Positions 16,228-25,848 are shown, counted from the first letter of the stretch. The stretch is DNA of 47,073 bases from an uncultured Prevotellaceae bacterium (GCA_945831805.1 CAMADY010000011.1:1-47073), one strand, 5' to 3'. The notes: generated from the sequence alone by a model not told the origin. A program made the numbers and translations.

Positions 16228-18120
16228 TTATTCGAGGTACGTGTAGCCGTAGAGGCCGGAGCGATAGTTGGAGAGGAACTCCTTGCCTTCTTCAAGGCTG
16301 AGCTTGCCTTGCTTGACGCTCTTCGTAACCCATATCTCCAGCTGACGGACGAGCTTCTTTGGGTTGTACTGCACGTAGTCGAGAACCTCCTCTACGGTCT
16401 CGCCGTCGAAGATCTGGTCGATGTGGTACTTGCCGTCCTTCATCGAGATATGCACCGCATTGGTGTCGCCGAAGAGGTTGTGCATGTCACCCAGAATCTC
16501 CTGGTATGCACCCACGAGGAATACGCCGAGATAATATGGCTCGCCGTCTTTTAGCTTATGGACAGGAAGGGTCTGCGAGATATGGTTGCCGGTAACGAAA
16601 TGCGCTATCTTACCGTCGCTGTCGCAGGTGACATCCTGCAGCGTCGCCTGACGTGTAGGACGCTCGTTAAGACGCTGTATCGGAACGATAGGGAAGAGCT
16701 GGTCAATAGCCCATGTGTCAGGCAGGCTCTGGAAGATAGAGAAGTTACAGAAATACTTATCTGCCAGCAACTTATTGATGCCACGCAACTCCTCCGGCAC
16801 ATGCTTCATAGCCTTCGTCAGCGCAAGTACTTCGCGGCATACGCTCCAGTACATCGACTCTATCTCCGCACGTGTCTTGAGGTCGAGCATTCCCATGGAG
16901 AAAAGGCTCAGCGCCTCCTCGCGGATCTGCTCGGCATCATGCCAGTCCTCAAGCATCGAGCGGCTGTCTATCTTACACCATATATCATACAGTTCGCGCA
17001 CGAGCTGATGGTCCGTTTCCTTTGCCTCGAACTCCTCCGTCATCTCCGGCAGCGATGTTGTCTCCAGCACGTCGATGACGAGCACGCTATGGTGCGCCGA
17101 CAGCGAGCGGCCGGACTCCGTAATAAGGTTCGGATGCGGTATCTCGTTCTTGTCTGCAGCATCGACGAAGGTATAGATACAGTCGTTGACATACTCCTGG
17201 ATGCTGTAGTTGACGGACGATTCAGAGTTGCTGGAGCGCGTTCCGTCGTAATCGACGCCCAGTCCGCCACCGCAATCGACGTACTGTATGTTGTAGCCCA
17301 TCTTGTGGAGATTTACGTAGAACTGCGCAGCCTCGCGCAGGGCTGTCTGTATGCGGCGTATCTTCGTTATCTGCGAACCGATATGGAAGTGTATGAGCTT
17401 CACGCAGTCGTGCATGCCGAGGCTGTCGAGCTTCTCAAGCGCACCGAGCAGCTCCGACGCCGTCAGTCCGAACTTAGAGGCATCGCCGCCGCTCTCCTCC
17501 CACTTTCCGCTGCCTGACGATGCAAGTTTTATGCGCATTCCGATGTTAGGCATCACGTTAAGCTTCTTCGCAGCCTTGGCTATTATATCTATCTCGTTGA
17601 GCTTCTCTACAACAATAAAAATCCTCTTGCCCATCTTCTGCGCAAGGAGGGCTAACTCTATGTAAGCCTGATCCTTATAGCCGTTACAGATAATGAGCGA
17701 GTCACTCTGGCACGCCACCGCAATGACGGCATGCAGCTCTGGCTTCGAGCCAGCCTCAAGACCGAGGTTGAACTTACGGCCGTGGGAGATAATCTCCTCT
17801 ACCACCGGCTGCATCTGGTTCACCTTGATAGGATAGATGACGAAGTTCTCTCCCTTGTAGTCATACTCTTCCGATGCCTTCCTGAAGCAGGAGGCAGTCT
17901 TCTCGATACGGTTGTCAAGGATGTCAGGGAATCGCAGCAGCACAGGCGTAGAGATATCCCTCAGCTGCAGCTCGTCTATTATATCCTTGAGGTCTGCCTT
18001 GGAACCGTCCTTCAACGGAGACACACACATGTTGCCCTCGTCGTTAATACTGAAATAGGATGTTCCCCATCCACCGATGTTATAAAGCTCCTTGGAGTCT
18101 TCTATCGTCCATTTCTTCAT
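16228..18120 (-). CDS. speA: Biosynthetic arginine decarboxylase
   Basis: A 630-residue fold-III PLP decarboxylase converting arginine to agmatine in the polyamine pathway. The PLP-binding Lys99 lies in VIYPIKVNQM, and GSGKWEESGGDASKFGL, HFHIGSQI and DCGGGLGVDYDGT match SpeA. The length is normal for the family (about 630-660). It starts 107 nt after aroK on the same strand, behind topA, so topA-aroK-speA may be one transcript. Agmatine would feed putrescine and spermidine synthesis. The convergent amidohydrolase could act on MTA, a by-product of aminopropyl transfer, but many Bacteroidota use the carboxyspermidine route that makes no MTA, so a functional link is uncertain. Confidence 0.96.
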   Translation of the reverse strand: MKKWTIEDSKELYNIGGWGTSYFSINDEGNMCVSPLKDGSKADLKDIIDELQLRDISTPVLLRFPDILDNRIEKTASCFRKASEEYDYKGENFVIYPIKVNQMQPVVEEIISHGRKFNLGLEAGSKPELHAVIAVACQSDSLIICNGYKDQAYIELALLAQKMGKRIFIVVEKLNEIDIIAKAAKKLNVMPNIGMRIKLASSGSGKWEESGGDASKFGLTASELLGALEKLDSLGMHDCVKLIHFHIGSQITKIRRIQTALREAAQFYVNLHKMGYNIQYVDCGGGLGVDYDGTRSSNSESSVNYSIQEYVNDCIYTFVDAADKNEIPHPNLITESGRSLSAHHSVLVIDVLETTSLPEMTEEFEAKETDHQLVRELYDIWCKIDSRSMLEDWHDAEQIREEALSLFSMGMLDLKTRAEIESMYWSVCREVLALTKAMKHVPEELRGINKLLADKYFCNFSIFQSLPDTWAIDQLFPIVPIQRLNERPTRQATLQDVTCDSDGKIAHFVTGNHISQTLPVHKLKDGEPYYLGVFLVGAYQEILGDMHNLFGDTNAVHISMKDGKYHIDQIFDGETVEEVLDYVQYNPKKLVRQLEIWVTKSVKQGKLSLEEGKEFLSNYRSGLYGYTYLE

Positions 18121-18191
18121 CTATAATTATATTAAGGTGTTGGTTCGTTGTTTTCAACATTACTGACTTTGCTGATAGTGCACTGGCCGTG

Positions 18192-18217
18192 CAGACAGAC
18201 ACGCGGTGCTCTGTCTG
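18192..18217 (-). other. Short hairpin between aroK and speA
   Basis: CAGACAG (18192-18198) pairs with CTGTCTG (18211-18217) across a 12-nt loop, 11 nt beyond the aroK stop codon. No U-tract follows, so it may be an mRNA structure rather than a terminator. Confidence 0.35.
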
Positions 18218-18227
18218 TGAGTTCGCT

Positions 18228-18758
18228 TTAAGCGTTTTCTATTTTCTCAAGTACCTTCTTCACCGTAAGGTCTATCTTGTCGAAGTCTTCCATGCATGGT
18301 ATCTCCACTATGGTATTAGCCTTCAGATAGAACTCCTCACGCTTCTGCAGCTGTTCGGTGATGAACTGCAGCAGTTCCTCGTCGTTCTTGCCTTGCAGGA
18401 GAGGCCGCACGCCCTTGCCCATCTTGAGATGTTTGAAGAGCACCTCGGGCGTTCCCTTGAGGTAAACGACCGTCGCCTGCCCGTTCATGTAGTCCATATT
18501 ATCGAAGAAGCAAGGGGTACCGCCGCCACAGCTGATGACGACGTCTTCAAACTCCGCCACCTCATGGAGCATGTTCTTCTCTATGATACGGAAGCCCTCC
18601 TCACCACGTTCGGTGAAAATCTCCGGCACCTTCTTGCGCATACGGGTCTCTATGTACCAGTCGAGGTCATAGAAAGGGAGCCCGAGCTGCTTCGCCAGCT
18701 GCTTGCCGACGGTAGTCTTGCCGGCTCCCATGTAGCCTATAAGGATAATACGTTTCAT
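18228..18758 (-). CDS. aroK: Shikimate kinase
   Basis: A 176-residue P-loop kinase phosphorylating shikimate at O3 for aromatic amino acid synthesis. The start shows GYMGAGKTTVGK (8-19, Walker A), then LPFYDLDWYIETRMRKKVPEIF with the shikimate-binding Asp, and VISCGGGTPC (Walker B-like GGG). RPLLQGK corresponds to the lid. The size fits the family. It lies 46 nt downstream of topA and 107 nt upstream of speA, all on the minus strand. Confidence 0.95.
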   Translation of the reverse strand: MKRIILIGYMGAGKTTVGKQLAKQLGLPFYDLDWYIETRMRKKVPEIFTERGEEGFRIIEKNMLHEVAEFEDVVISCGGGTPCFFDNMDYMNGQATVVYLKGTPEVLFKHLKMGKGVRPLLQGKNDEELLQFITEQLQKREEFYLKANTIVEIPCMEDFDKIDLTVKKVLEKIENA

Positions 18759-18804
18759 CCGTTTTCTTAAGTTCTCTTGTTACTTTACACGGAAAAAGAC
18801 AGCC

Positions 18805-21114
18805 TTATGCCTTCGCCTTGTTTATAACCTCCATACATTCCTCCAGCGAAAGCTCCGCAGCCTTCTCGTGCATTGCCTTTGGCAGGCGGTAGTTCTTGCC
18901 GTCATAGACGAGGTATGGACCGTAGCGACCGTTCATAATCTCGAGCTTTGGCTCCTCCTCGAAGGTCTTGAGGTGTCGCTGCTGCTCTGCCCTGCGGCTG
19001 TTCTCCACGAGGCATACAGCCTCCTCGAAGGTTATCTTCATAGGGTCTATATCCTTAGGGAGCGACACGTACTTGCGGTTATGCAGCACGTAAGGACCGA
19101 AACGTCCGGTGCCGATGGTCACTGCCGCACCCTCATAGTTGCCGAGAGTACGTGGCAGGCGGAACAGCTCCAGAGCCTCTTCGAGCGTGATGGTCTCTAT
19201 GGAGAACTCCTTTGGCAGCTGTGCGAAGAGCGGCTTGTCCTTGTCGTCGGCACTGCCTATCTGCACTACAGGGCCGTAGCGTCCAATCTTCACGGACACC
19301 GGCTTGCCCGACTTAGGGTCATCACCGAGAACGCGCTCGCCGGCCTTATGCTCGCTGCGCGACTTTATGGTGCTCTCGACGGTAGGCGCGAACTTCTTGT
19401 AGAACTCCTTGAGCATGGTATGCCAGTTCTCCTTGCCCTCGGCGATGGCGTCGAACTGCTCCTCCACATTGGCTGTGAAGTTATAGTCCATGATGCCCGG
19501 GAAGAACTCCATGAGGAAGTCGTTGACCACAATACCGATGTCCGTCGGCAGCAGCTTGCCCTTCTCGTTGCCCGTAAGCTCACTCTTTGTCTTTGTCGTT
19601 ATCTTGTCGCCGTCGAGGGTGTCTATGGTATAGCTGCGCTCCTCGCCCTTCTTGTCGCCCTTCAGCACGTACTCACGCTGCTGGATGGTCGAGATGGTAG
19701 GGGCGTATGTTGAAGGACGGCCGATGCCCAGCTCCTCCAGCTTGTGTACGAGCGATGCCTCAGTATATCGCAGCGGCCCCTGCGAGTATCGCTCCGTAGC
19801 CACTATCTCCTTACGTACCAGCGCCATGCCCTCCTTCATGTCAGATGGAAGCATTGCCTGACCGTATTCTGCATTCTGCGAGTTATCGTCGTCGCCGTCG
19901 CTCTCACGATACACCTTGAGGAAACCGTCGAACTTCACCACCTCACCCGTTGCGATGAAGCAAACGCCCTCGCTGCTCATGCCGTTGAGAACTATCTCCA
20001 CCGTCGTCTTCTCCAGCTCCGCATCAGCCATCTGCGTGGCTACCGTACGCTTCCAGATGAGGTCATAGAGGCGGCGCTCCTGCAGCGAGCCCTCTATCTC
20101 CTGCTTGTCCATATATGTCGGACGGATAGCCTCATGGGCTTCCTGTGCACCCTTCGAGTGGGTCGTATAGTTGCGGGAGTTGCTGTAGTCCTTGCCGTAG
20201 AGCTCCGTCACTACGCTCTTCGCCGTGCCGATGCAGAGCTTCGAGAGGTTCACGGAGTCGGTACGCATGTATGTGATATGTCCGCTTTCATAAAGTCGCT
20301 GTGCCACCATCATCGTCTGCGAAACGGTGAAGCCGAGCTTGCGGGCCGCCTCCTGCTGCAGTGTTGACGTAGTGAAAGGAGGTGCCGGCGTGCGCTTCAG
20401 AGGCTTCTTCTGGATGGAAGCGATGGTGTAGCTCGCGTCCTTACACTCCTCAAGGAAGGCGAGGGCCTCCTCATGCGTGGCAAAGCGCTTGCTCAGCTCC
20501 GCGCGAATCTCGCTGTCGCCGAGGGCGAAGACAGCCGCAATTCTGAAGTACGGCTCCGACTTGTAAGCCTGGATCTCACGCTCGCGCTCCACTATCAGGC
20601 GCACTGCAACAGACTGCACACGACCAGCAGAGAGCGATGGCTTTACCTTGCGCCACAACACCGGCGAGAGGTTGAAGCCCACCAGGCGGTCGAGCATACG
20701 GCGGGCCTGCTGCGCATTAGCGAGGTTCATGTCAAGATGGCGAGGGTTCTCTATCGCTTCGAGGATGGCATTCTTGGTGATTTCGTGGAACACGATGCGG
20801 TTCGTGTTCGCCTCATCCAGACCAAGTACTTCGCAAAGGTGCCATGATATTGCTTCTCCTTCGCGGTCCTCATCCGATGCCAGCCATACCTTCTTGGCCT
20901 TCTGTGCATTGATCTTAAGGTCCGAAACGAGTTTGCGTTTCTCTTCCGGTATCTCGTACTCTGGCTCTAGAGTGTCCATGTCGATACTGATCTCTTTCTT
21001 CTTCAGGTCTCTGATATGTCCGTAACTGGACATCACCTTGTAGTCCTTGCCGAGGAATTTCTCAATTGTCTTAGCCTTGGCAGGGCTCTCCACAATTACT
21101 AAATTGTCTTGCAT
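18805..21114 (-). CDS. topA: DNA topoisomerase I
   Basis: A 769-residue type IA topoisomerase from ATG 21114, where the Toprim domain starts (MQDNLVIVESPAKAKTIEKF); an upstream in-frame ATG at 21168 lies before the promoter element. Toprim acidic residues are in SDEDREGEAISWHL. The catalytic Tyr is in ITYMRTDSVNLS. The C-terminal third holds repeated glycine-rich modules (IGRYGPVVQIG, GTGRFGPYVLHNRKYVSLP, NGRYGPYLVYDGKNYRLP) instead of the zinc fingers of the E. coli enzyme. It relaxes negative supercoils. It heads the topA-aroK-speA run. Confidence 0.97.
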   Translation of the reverse strand: MQDNLVIVESPAKAKTIEKFLGKDYKVMSSYGHIRDLKKKEISIDMDTLEPEYEIPEEKRKLVSDLKINAQKAKKVWLASDEDREGEAISWHLCEVLGLDEANTNRIVFHEITKNAILEAIENPRHLDMNLANAQQARRMLDRLVGFNLSPVLWRKVKPSLSAGRVQSVAVRLIVEREREIQAYKSEPYFRIAAVFALGDSEIRAELSKRFATHEEALAFLEECKDASYTIASIQKKPLKRTPAPPFTTSTLQQEAARKLGFTVSQTMMVAQRLYESGHITYMRTDSVNLSKLCIGTAKSVVTELYGKDYSNSRNYTTHSKGAQEAHEAIRPTYMDKQEIEGSLQERRLYDLIWKRTVATQMADAELEKTTVEIVLNGMSSEGVCFIATGEVVKFDGFLKVYRESDGDDDNSQNAEYGQAMLPSDMKEGMALVRKEIVATERYSQGPLRYTEASLVHKLEELGIGRPSTYAPTISTIQQREYVLKGDKKGEERSYTIDTLDGDKITTKTKSELTGNEKGKLLPTDIGIVVNDFLMEFFPGIMDYNFTANVEEQFDAIAEGKENWHTMLKEFYKKFAPTVESTIKSRSEHKAGERVLGDDPKSGKPVSVKIGRYGPVVQIGSADDKDKPLFAQLPKEFSIETITLEEALELFRLPRTLGNYEGAAVTIGTGRFGPYVLHNRKYVSLPKDIDPMKITFEEAVCLVENSRRAEQQRHLKTFEEEPKLEIMNGRYGPYLVYDGKNYRLPKAMHEKAAELSLEECMEVINKAKA

Positions 21115-21144
21115 ATCTTGTTTAAATATTTTCAAAATTGGGTG

Positions 21145-21152
21145 CAAAGGTA
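21145..21152 (-). promoter_or_regulatory. -7 promoter element for topA
   Basis: TACCTTTG on the minus strand, followed by CACC, lies 30 nt upstream of ATG 21114. No clear -33 element is seen at 19-20 nt. Confidence 0.5.
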
Positions 21153-21213
21153 ATATTTTATTCTGCACGAACCTTATCTAATGCCCATATTTTAGCATTT
21201 TTTAAGTTTTTCC

Positions 21214-21267
21214 CGTCTTCGTTTTCGTCTTCGTTTTCGTAGCGCAGCGTTTCGTTTTCGTCTTCGT
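21214..21267. repeat. TTCGTTTTCGTC tandem tract after the TlpA-like gene
   Basis: The 12-nt unit CGTCTTCGTTTT repeats two to three times (21214-21240) and again after a 12-nt interruption (21250-21267). It begins directly after the stop codon of the TlpA-like gene (minus strand) and fills most of the gap to topA. Confidence 0.8.
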
Positions 21268-21828
21268 TTACTTCAACAGCTTGTCGAGCACGGCATAGAA
21301 TCGCGGATCCTCGCCCACGAACTTCTTTACCACGTTGCCCTCGGGGTCTATCATAACCTTCGTAGGGAAGCCGCTGACGTGGTACAGACGGCTGACACTG
21401 TTGTCGCGACCCACCTGGACGTTCTTCCAAGGCAGCTTCAGGATGTCGCACACCTGCTTCCACCTCTCAGGAGAATCACCGCACGAGACGCCGATGAACA
21501 TCACCTTGCCCAGGCACTTCGCGTAGTATTCCTTCATCTTTGGGATTGACTTGATGCAGACGGCGCACCACGTACCCCAGAAATCAAGCACCACATACTG
21601 TCCGCGGGTAGAGGAGAGGGTGAACTCGCCGCCATCCTTGTCCGGCAATGTGAAGTCGGGAGCTTTCTCAAGGTCGTCGGAGTCTGAGTCTCCCTGAGGC
21701 GGACTGGCTGAGGGATCACCTGCCGCTGAAGCATCACCGACCGGCGATCCTCCACCTACAGGACTCTTTGCACTGACAAAAAGCGAAATCAGTGCGCAAA
21801 GTAGTAATATGATGCCCTTTTTGACCAA
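21268..21828 (-). CDS. TlpA/ResA-like periplasmic thioredoxin
   Basis: A 186-residue exported thioredoxin-fold protein. A signal peptide (1-20, ending VSA) is followed by a Gly/Ser/Pro/Asp-rich stretch (21-52), then the thioredoxin domain with DFWGTWCAVC (active-site Cys88 and Cys91) and the cis-Pro loop VSGFPTKVM. TlpA-type proteins reduce periplasmic disulfides and receive electrons from DsbD/CcdA, and a split DsbD is encoded divergently next door. The stretch 21-52 contains repeated SPVG and GDAS/GDPS units and looks like a recent insertion. The start is at the divergent promoter region; TAACTTTG lies about 40 nt upstream. Confidence 0.88.
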   Translation of the reverse strand: MVKKGIILLLCALISLFVSAKSPVGGGSPVGDASAAGDPSASPPQGDSDSDDLEKAPDFTLPDKDGGEFTLSSTRGQYVVLDFWGTWCAVCIKSIPKMKEYYAKCLGKVMFIGVSCGDSPERWKQVCDILKLPWKNVQVGRDNSVSRLYHVSGFPTKVMIDPEGNVVKKFVGEDPRFYAVLDKLLK

Positions 21829-21867
21829 TTATGTGATTTTTTTTGTTGAAAAACGAAAATTTTGCTA

Positions 21868-21875
21868 CAAAGTTA
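21868..21875 (-). promoter_or_regulatory. -7 element for the TlpA-like gene
   Basis: TAACTTTG on the minus strand fits TAnnTTTG and lies 39 nt upstream of the start. It is back to back with the plus-strand element at 21899-21906; no -33 element is clear. Confidence 0.5.
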
Positions 21876-21898
21876 CAACTTTATTCGAAATAAATTAG

Positions 21899-21906
21899 TA
21901 TTTTTG
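21899..21906 (+). promoter_or_regulatory. -7 element for the split-DsbD genes
   Basis: TATTTTTG fits TAnnTTTG and lies 19 nt upstream of ATG 21926, giving a short leader. The -33 element is weak. Confidence 0.5.
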
Positions 21907-21925
21907 CAAAAAATATCGAGAAAAT

Positions 21926-22318
21926 ATGAAGAAAAATCTGTTTTTAATACTTTTTGGAGTTATTCTATGCGCCTCCGCACATGCACAAGCCTCTTTTAAA
22001 TACGCTATAACGAAAAAAAGCGCAAAGTTCATAACCATAACCTTCACGGGCAACGTGGAGAAGAACTGGCATGCCGACGTGGCGGTATCCTTCGAGGAGT
22101 GTACAGGCGTCAAGCCGGAGGGCGAACTGAAGAAGGTCGGTACCAACACATACGTACAGACCCTGCGCATACAGAGCAAGCACTTCCTCACCAGGGGCTA
22201 CCTGCGCTACATCTGCTGCAACGACAAGGAGTGCCTCGCACCGAAGTACCTCGACTTCAGCTATTCCAGCGCAAAGAAGATATCCAAGACGTCAAAGAAA
22301 TCTGCCGCCAAGAAATAA
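21926..22318 (+). CDS. DsbD N-terminal (alpha) domain-like periplasmic protein
   Basis: A 130-residue exported protein with signal peptide 1-21 (SAHA-QA). The rest is a beta-sandwich resembling the DsbD alpha domain seen as a separate protein in many Bacteroidota: VEKNWHADVAVSFEECTGVKPEGELKKVG and YICCNDKECLAPK. The last motif carries the Cys pair region expected to exchange electrons. The C-terminus is Lys/Ser-rich. The next gene (start 22330, 11 nt later) encodes the membrane and thioredoxin parts of DsbD, so the two together correspond to one full DsbD. Confidence 0.8.
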   Translation: MKKNLFLILFGVILCASAHAQASFKYAITKKSAKFITITFTGNVEKNWHADVAVSFEECTGVKPEGELKKVGTNTYVQTLRIQSKHFLTRGYLRYICCNDKECLAPKYLDFSYSSAKKISKTSKKSAAKK

Positions 22319-22329
22319 CCCGACGCCTC

Positions 22330-23586
22330 GTGACACTGGTTTCCGTTTTTTTCATTGGACTACTAGGGGGCATCCTGACGCTGCTGACACCATGCGTATG
22401 GCCGTCGATACCCCTTACCGTCTCGTTCTTTCTAAAGAGAGGACGAGGATGGCGTGATGCGCTACTCTACGGAGCAGCCATCTTCATGCTCTTCGTAGGG
22501 TTCTCGCTCATCGTCACCCTGCTCTTCGGTGCCAACACCATGAACAACCTATCCACCAATGCCGTCTTCAACATACTATGCTGTATAGTGCTGACGGTCT
22601 TAGGACTATCGCTCTGCGGACTCTTCGAGCTCACCCTTCCCGACTCCTGGGCACAGCGCCTCGACGACAAGGCAGTGAAGACGACGGGATTCCTCAGCAT
22701 CTTCCTCATGGCACTGACACTCGTCGTCGTCAGCTTCTCATGCACGGCACCCATCGTAGGCATGCTACTCGCAGAGATAGCGACGAAAGGCAGAATCCTC
22801 GCTCCCGTAATAGGAATGTCGGGATTCGCCTTAGCACTGGCACTACCATTCACACTCTTCGCACTGTTCCCGAAATACCTATCCACGCTCCCACGCTCCG
22901 GAGAGTGGATGCAGCACCTGCGCTTCACACTCGGCATACTGGAGATAGCCTTCGCCCTAAAGTTCTTCAGCATTTCAGACCAGGCGTACGGATGGAACAT
23001 GCTGTCCCCTACCCTCTTCCTCACCATCTGGGCATTGCTCGCCATCATCCTCACAGCACGACTCATCAGAAAGCCGTTAATAGCAATCCTCCCACTCCTC
23101 TTCGCCATCTACCTCATACAGGGCATCTTCACCAAGGAAACGGCTCTTGTCTCAGCATTCCTGCCTACCGACTCACAGAGTGCACCGGCGCTCTTCCACG
23201 ACTACGACGAAGGCCTTGCCTACGCCAGGAAGACCAACAGGCGCATCTTCCTCAACTTCACGGGCTACGGATGCGTCAACTGCCGAAAGATGGAAGCCAC
23301 CGTACTCAAGGAACCCGACGTGCAGGCACTACTCCGCGACTACGTCATCATAGAACTCTATGTTGACGACCGCAGTCCAGTACCTGCCACCACCGCTTCT
23401 GACGCTTCTCCGTCAGGTTCCCGTCGCTACCATGAGCTCGGCGAGAAGTGGGCAGACCTCGAAGCAACGCGCTTCCACTCCATATCGCAGCCACTCTACG
23501 TCATACTCTCACCGGAGGGCGAGCAGCTGAAGGAACCTGTAGGCTACACGCCCGACGTCGAAGAGTTCATCGACTTCCTGAAATAA
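22330..23586 (+). CDS. dsbD: Thiol:disulfide interchange protein DsbD, membrane and C-terminal thioredoxin parts
   Basis: A 418-residue membrane protein from GTG 22330, chosen because it lies right after the previous stop and just before the first membrane helix; the frame is open further upstream but overlaps the previous gene. Eight membrane helices (about 1-270) carry the redox Cys in LTPCVWPSIP and SFSCTAPIVG, which pass electrons from cytosolic thioredoxin. The C-terminal gamma domain has FTGYGCVNCRKME (CVNC). Near its end, VPATTASDASPSGS is a small Ser/Ala/Asp insertion whose DNA contains the inverted repeat CTGACG-CTTCTC-CGTCAG (about 23399-23416). Confidence 0.9.
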   Translation: MTLVSVFFIGLLGGILTLLTPCVWPSIPLTVSFFLKRGRGWRDALLYGAAIFMLFVGFSLIVTLLFGANTMNNLSTNAVFNILCCIVLTVLGLSLCGLFELTLPDSWAQRLDDKAVKTTGFLSIFLMALTLVVVSFSCTAPIVGMLLAEIATKGRILAPVIGMSGFALALALPFTLFALFPKYLSTLPRSGEWMQHLRFTLGILEIAFALKFFSISDQAYGWNMLSPTLFLTIWALLAIILTARLIRKPLIAILPLLFAIYLIQGIFTKETALVSAFLPTDSQSAPALFHDYDEGLAYARKTNRRIFLNFTGYGCVNCRKMEATVLKEPDVQALLRDYVIIELYVDDRSPVPATTASDASPSGSRRYHELGEKWADLEATRFHSISQPLYVILSPEGEQLKEPVGYTPDVEEFIDFLK

Positions 23587-23633
23587 TCATCCCACACGAC
23601 ATCATAAGTCCCATTGACTTAAAAAACAAAACG

Positions 23634-25781
23634 ATGAAAAAGCTTTTCCTGATAATACTATCCATCACGACAGCCCTCGCAGCACACGCCGACGAGGGCA
23701 TGTGGACTCTCCACAACCTTCCCGACGCCGTCTATCAGCAGATGAAGGGCTACGGATTCACCATGCCCAAGACAGCAATATGCGGCAGCCCCACAGCCAT
23801 CAGCAACAGCATCGTCATCTTCGGAGGATTCTGCACAGGAGAGGTGGTGTCGCCACGGGGGCTCATCATGACAAACCACCACTGCGGATTCGAGGCCATA
23901 CGCTCACACTCCACCGTAGAGCACGACTACATGCTGAACGGGTTTATTGCCGATTCCATCGGGGCGGAACTGCCTAACGACGGACTCTACGTCGCCTTCA
24001 CAAAGGAGCAGAGAGACATAACGCCAATACTCGACTCGCTGAACATTCACGCGCTCTCCAACTTCGACCAGGAGCAGGTCATTGACTCACTCACGGAGGT
24101 TCTAACGCAGGAGGCACGCAAGAAGGACTCCACGCTATACGTCGAGATCGATGCCTTCTATGAGGGCAACGCATACTACGCCACCACCTACCAGCGCTAC
24201 GACGACGTGCGACTCGTCTTCGCACTGCCCAAGTCCATGGGAAAGTTCGGAGGAGAGACAGACAACTGGATGTGGCCGCGACAGACCTGCGACTTCTCCG
24301 TCTTCAGGGTCTATGTCGATCCGAAGACCGGAGGACCGGCACCGTACTCCAAGAACAACGTACCTATGGGCACCGTGCCCGACAGTATTGCGCCACGCAA
24401 GAACACATGGCTGACTATCAGCACCGAGGGCTATAAGGACGGCGACTTCGCCATGGTGCTCGGATACCCCGGATCGACAGAGCGATACCTCTCAAGCTAC
24501 GGCATACAGCAGCTCCGCGACTGCGTCTTCGACCCCATGCAGCAGGTGCGAGGCGTCAAGCAGGAGGTCATGAAGCGACACATGAACGCCTCGGAGGCCG
24601 TGCGCATCAAGTACGACTCCAAGTTCGTGCAGTCCGCCAACTACTGGAAAAACTCCATCGGAATGAACAAATGCATCGATTCCATCGGCATCGTCGGCAT
24701 GAAGGAGCAGTACGAAAAGCGCATCGAGGCATGGATGGACAGCACAGGATACCTCAAGGACTCCCTCGACTTCAAGAAGCTCAAGCAGCTCTACGACCAC
24801 CGACGCAGCACCATGCGCGCCTTCACCTTCTTCGCTGAGACTTTCACACGCCGCAGCAACAACGAGCTATGCGTACGCATGACGAACTACTACAACGGTA
24901 TGCCCGTGAAGGGACCTGCCAAGAAACCACGGAAGCAGTACGTGGAGTTCGACGACAACAGCGACTCGTGGGACAGGGCACTCGATGCCGAGGCACTCGC
25001 CGTACTGCTGAAGAACTACCGCGAGCAGTCGGAGAAGAGATTCCTCCCGGACTTCTACAACACCATCGACACCAAGTTCGGCGGCGACTACCAGAAATAC
25101 GTTGACTACCTGTGGGATAACTCCGTCATCATGAAGCCGTCGGCACGCATCCCGCTGCGACTGTCAAGGAAGCTGGAGAAGGACCTCGGCATACAGATGA
25201 GCATGGACCTCGTCAGCACACTCGCTGACATAAAGCTCGTCAACGACTCACTGCGCGACAGCATCGACACGCAGGAGCGATACCTCTGCGCCGCAAAGCT
25301 GCGCATGGAGCAGGACCTGCCGCACTACTCCGACGCCAACCTCACCATGCGCATGACGTACGGACAGGTCGGAGGATACAGACTCAACGGCTACGACTCC
25401 GGATACTACACCACCGCAAGGTCCATAGTCGATAAGATGGAGCGTGCCGACACTATCGACGACTACTCCGCAGAGCCTATCATGAAAGAGCTTCTCAGCA
25501 CCGATGGATTCGGCGTTTTTCGCGATTCAGTGTCCAACACCCTCAACCTATGCTTCCTTACCAACAACGACATCACGGGAGGCAATAGCGGCTCGCCAGT
25601 AATCGACAGCAAAGGCAGACTCATAGGACTCGCCTTCGACGGAACATGGGACTCCCTCTCTGCCGACATCTACTTTGACCGCACACTCGCACGCTGCATC
25701 AACGTCGATATCCGTTACGTACTCTACATGATGAAGGCATGGGGCAAAGCCCACAACCTGCTACGAGAGCTCGGACTCTAA
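23634..25781 (+). CDS. S46-family dipeptidyl-peptidase, DPP7-type
   Basis: A 715-residue exported serine peptidase from ATG 23634, which begins a signal peptide (1-19, ending AHA). The mature start EGMWTLHNLPDAVYQQM is typical of family S46. Catalytic His is in MTNHHCGFE (about 83), Asp in the middle region, and Ser652 in TGGNSGSPV. In this family the residue 18 positions after the Ser sets specificity: Arg in DPP11 (acidic P1) and Gly in DPP7 (hydrophobic P1). Here it is Gly670 (LAFDGTW), so DPP7-like specificity is predicted. It removes dipeptides in the periplasm for peptide fermentation. It follows dsbD by 47 nt and is probably co-transcribed. Confidence 0.93.
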   Translation: MKKLFLIILSITTALAAHADEGMWTLHNLPDAVYQQMKGYGFTMPKTAICGSPTAISNSIVIFGGFCTGEVVSPRGLIMTNHHCGFEAIRSHSTVEHDYMLNGFIADSIGAELPNDGLYVAFTKEQRDITPILDSLNIHALSNFDQEQVIDSLTEVLTQEARKKDSTLYVEIDAFYEGNAYYATTYQRYDDVRLVFALPKSMGKFGGETDNWMWPRQTCDFSVFRVYVDPKTGGPAPYSKNNVPMGTVPDSIAPRKNTWLTISTEGYKDGDFAMVLGYPGSTERYLSSYGIQQLRDCVFDPMQQVRGVKQEVMKRHMNASEAVRIKYDSKFVQSANYWKNSIGMNKCIDSIGIVGMKEQYEKRIEAWMDSTGYLKDSLDFKKLKQLYDHRRSTMRAFTFFAETFTRRSNNELCVRMTNYYNGMPVKGPAKKPRKQYVEFDDNSDSWDRALDAEALAVLLKNYREQSEKRFLPDFYNTIDTKFGGDYQKYVDYLWDNSVIMKPSARIPLRLSRKLEKDLGIQMSMDLVSTLADIKLVNDSLRDSIDTQERYLCAAKLRMEQDLPHYSDANLTMRMTYGQVGGYRLNGYDSGYYTTARSIVDKMERADTIDDYSAEPIMKELLSTDGFGVFRDSVSNTLNLCFLTNNDITGGNSGSPVIDSKGRLIGLAFDGTWDSLSADIYFDRTLARCINVDIRYVLYMMKAWGKAHNLLRELGL

Positions 25782-25848
25782 ACACGAGAGTCCCGGATTG
25801 ACATAAAGCAAGTCTTCTATATAATATAAGGAAAAATAGCACAAACAC

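Noticed and set aside
16558..17517. Open frame of 319 codons opposite speA
   Set aside because: It overlaps a full-length arginine decarboxylase with intact motifs; composition is that of an antisense shadow.
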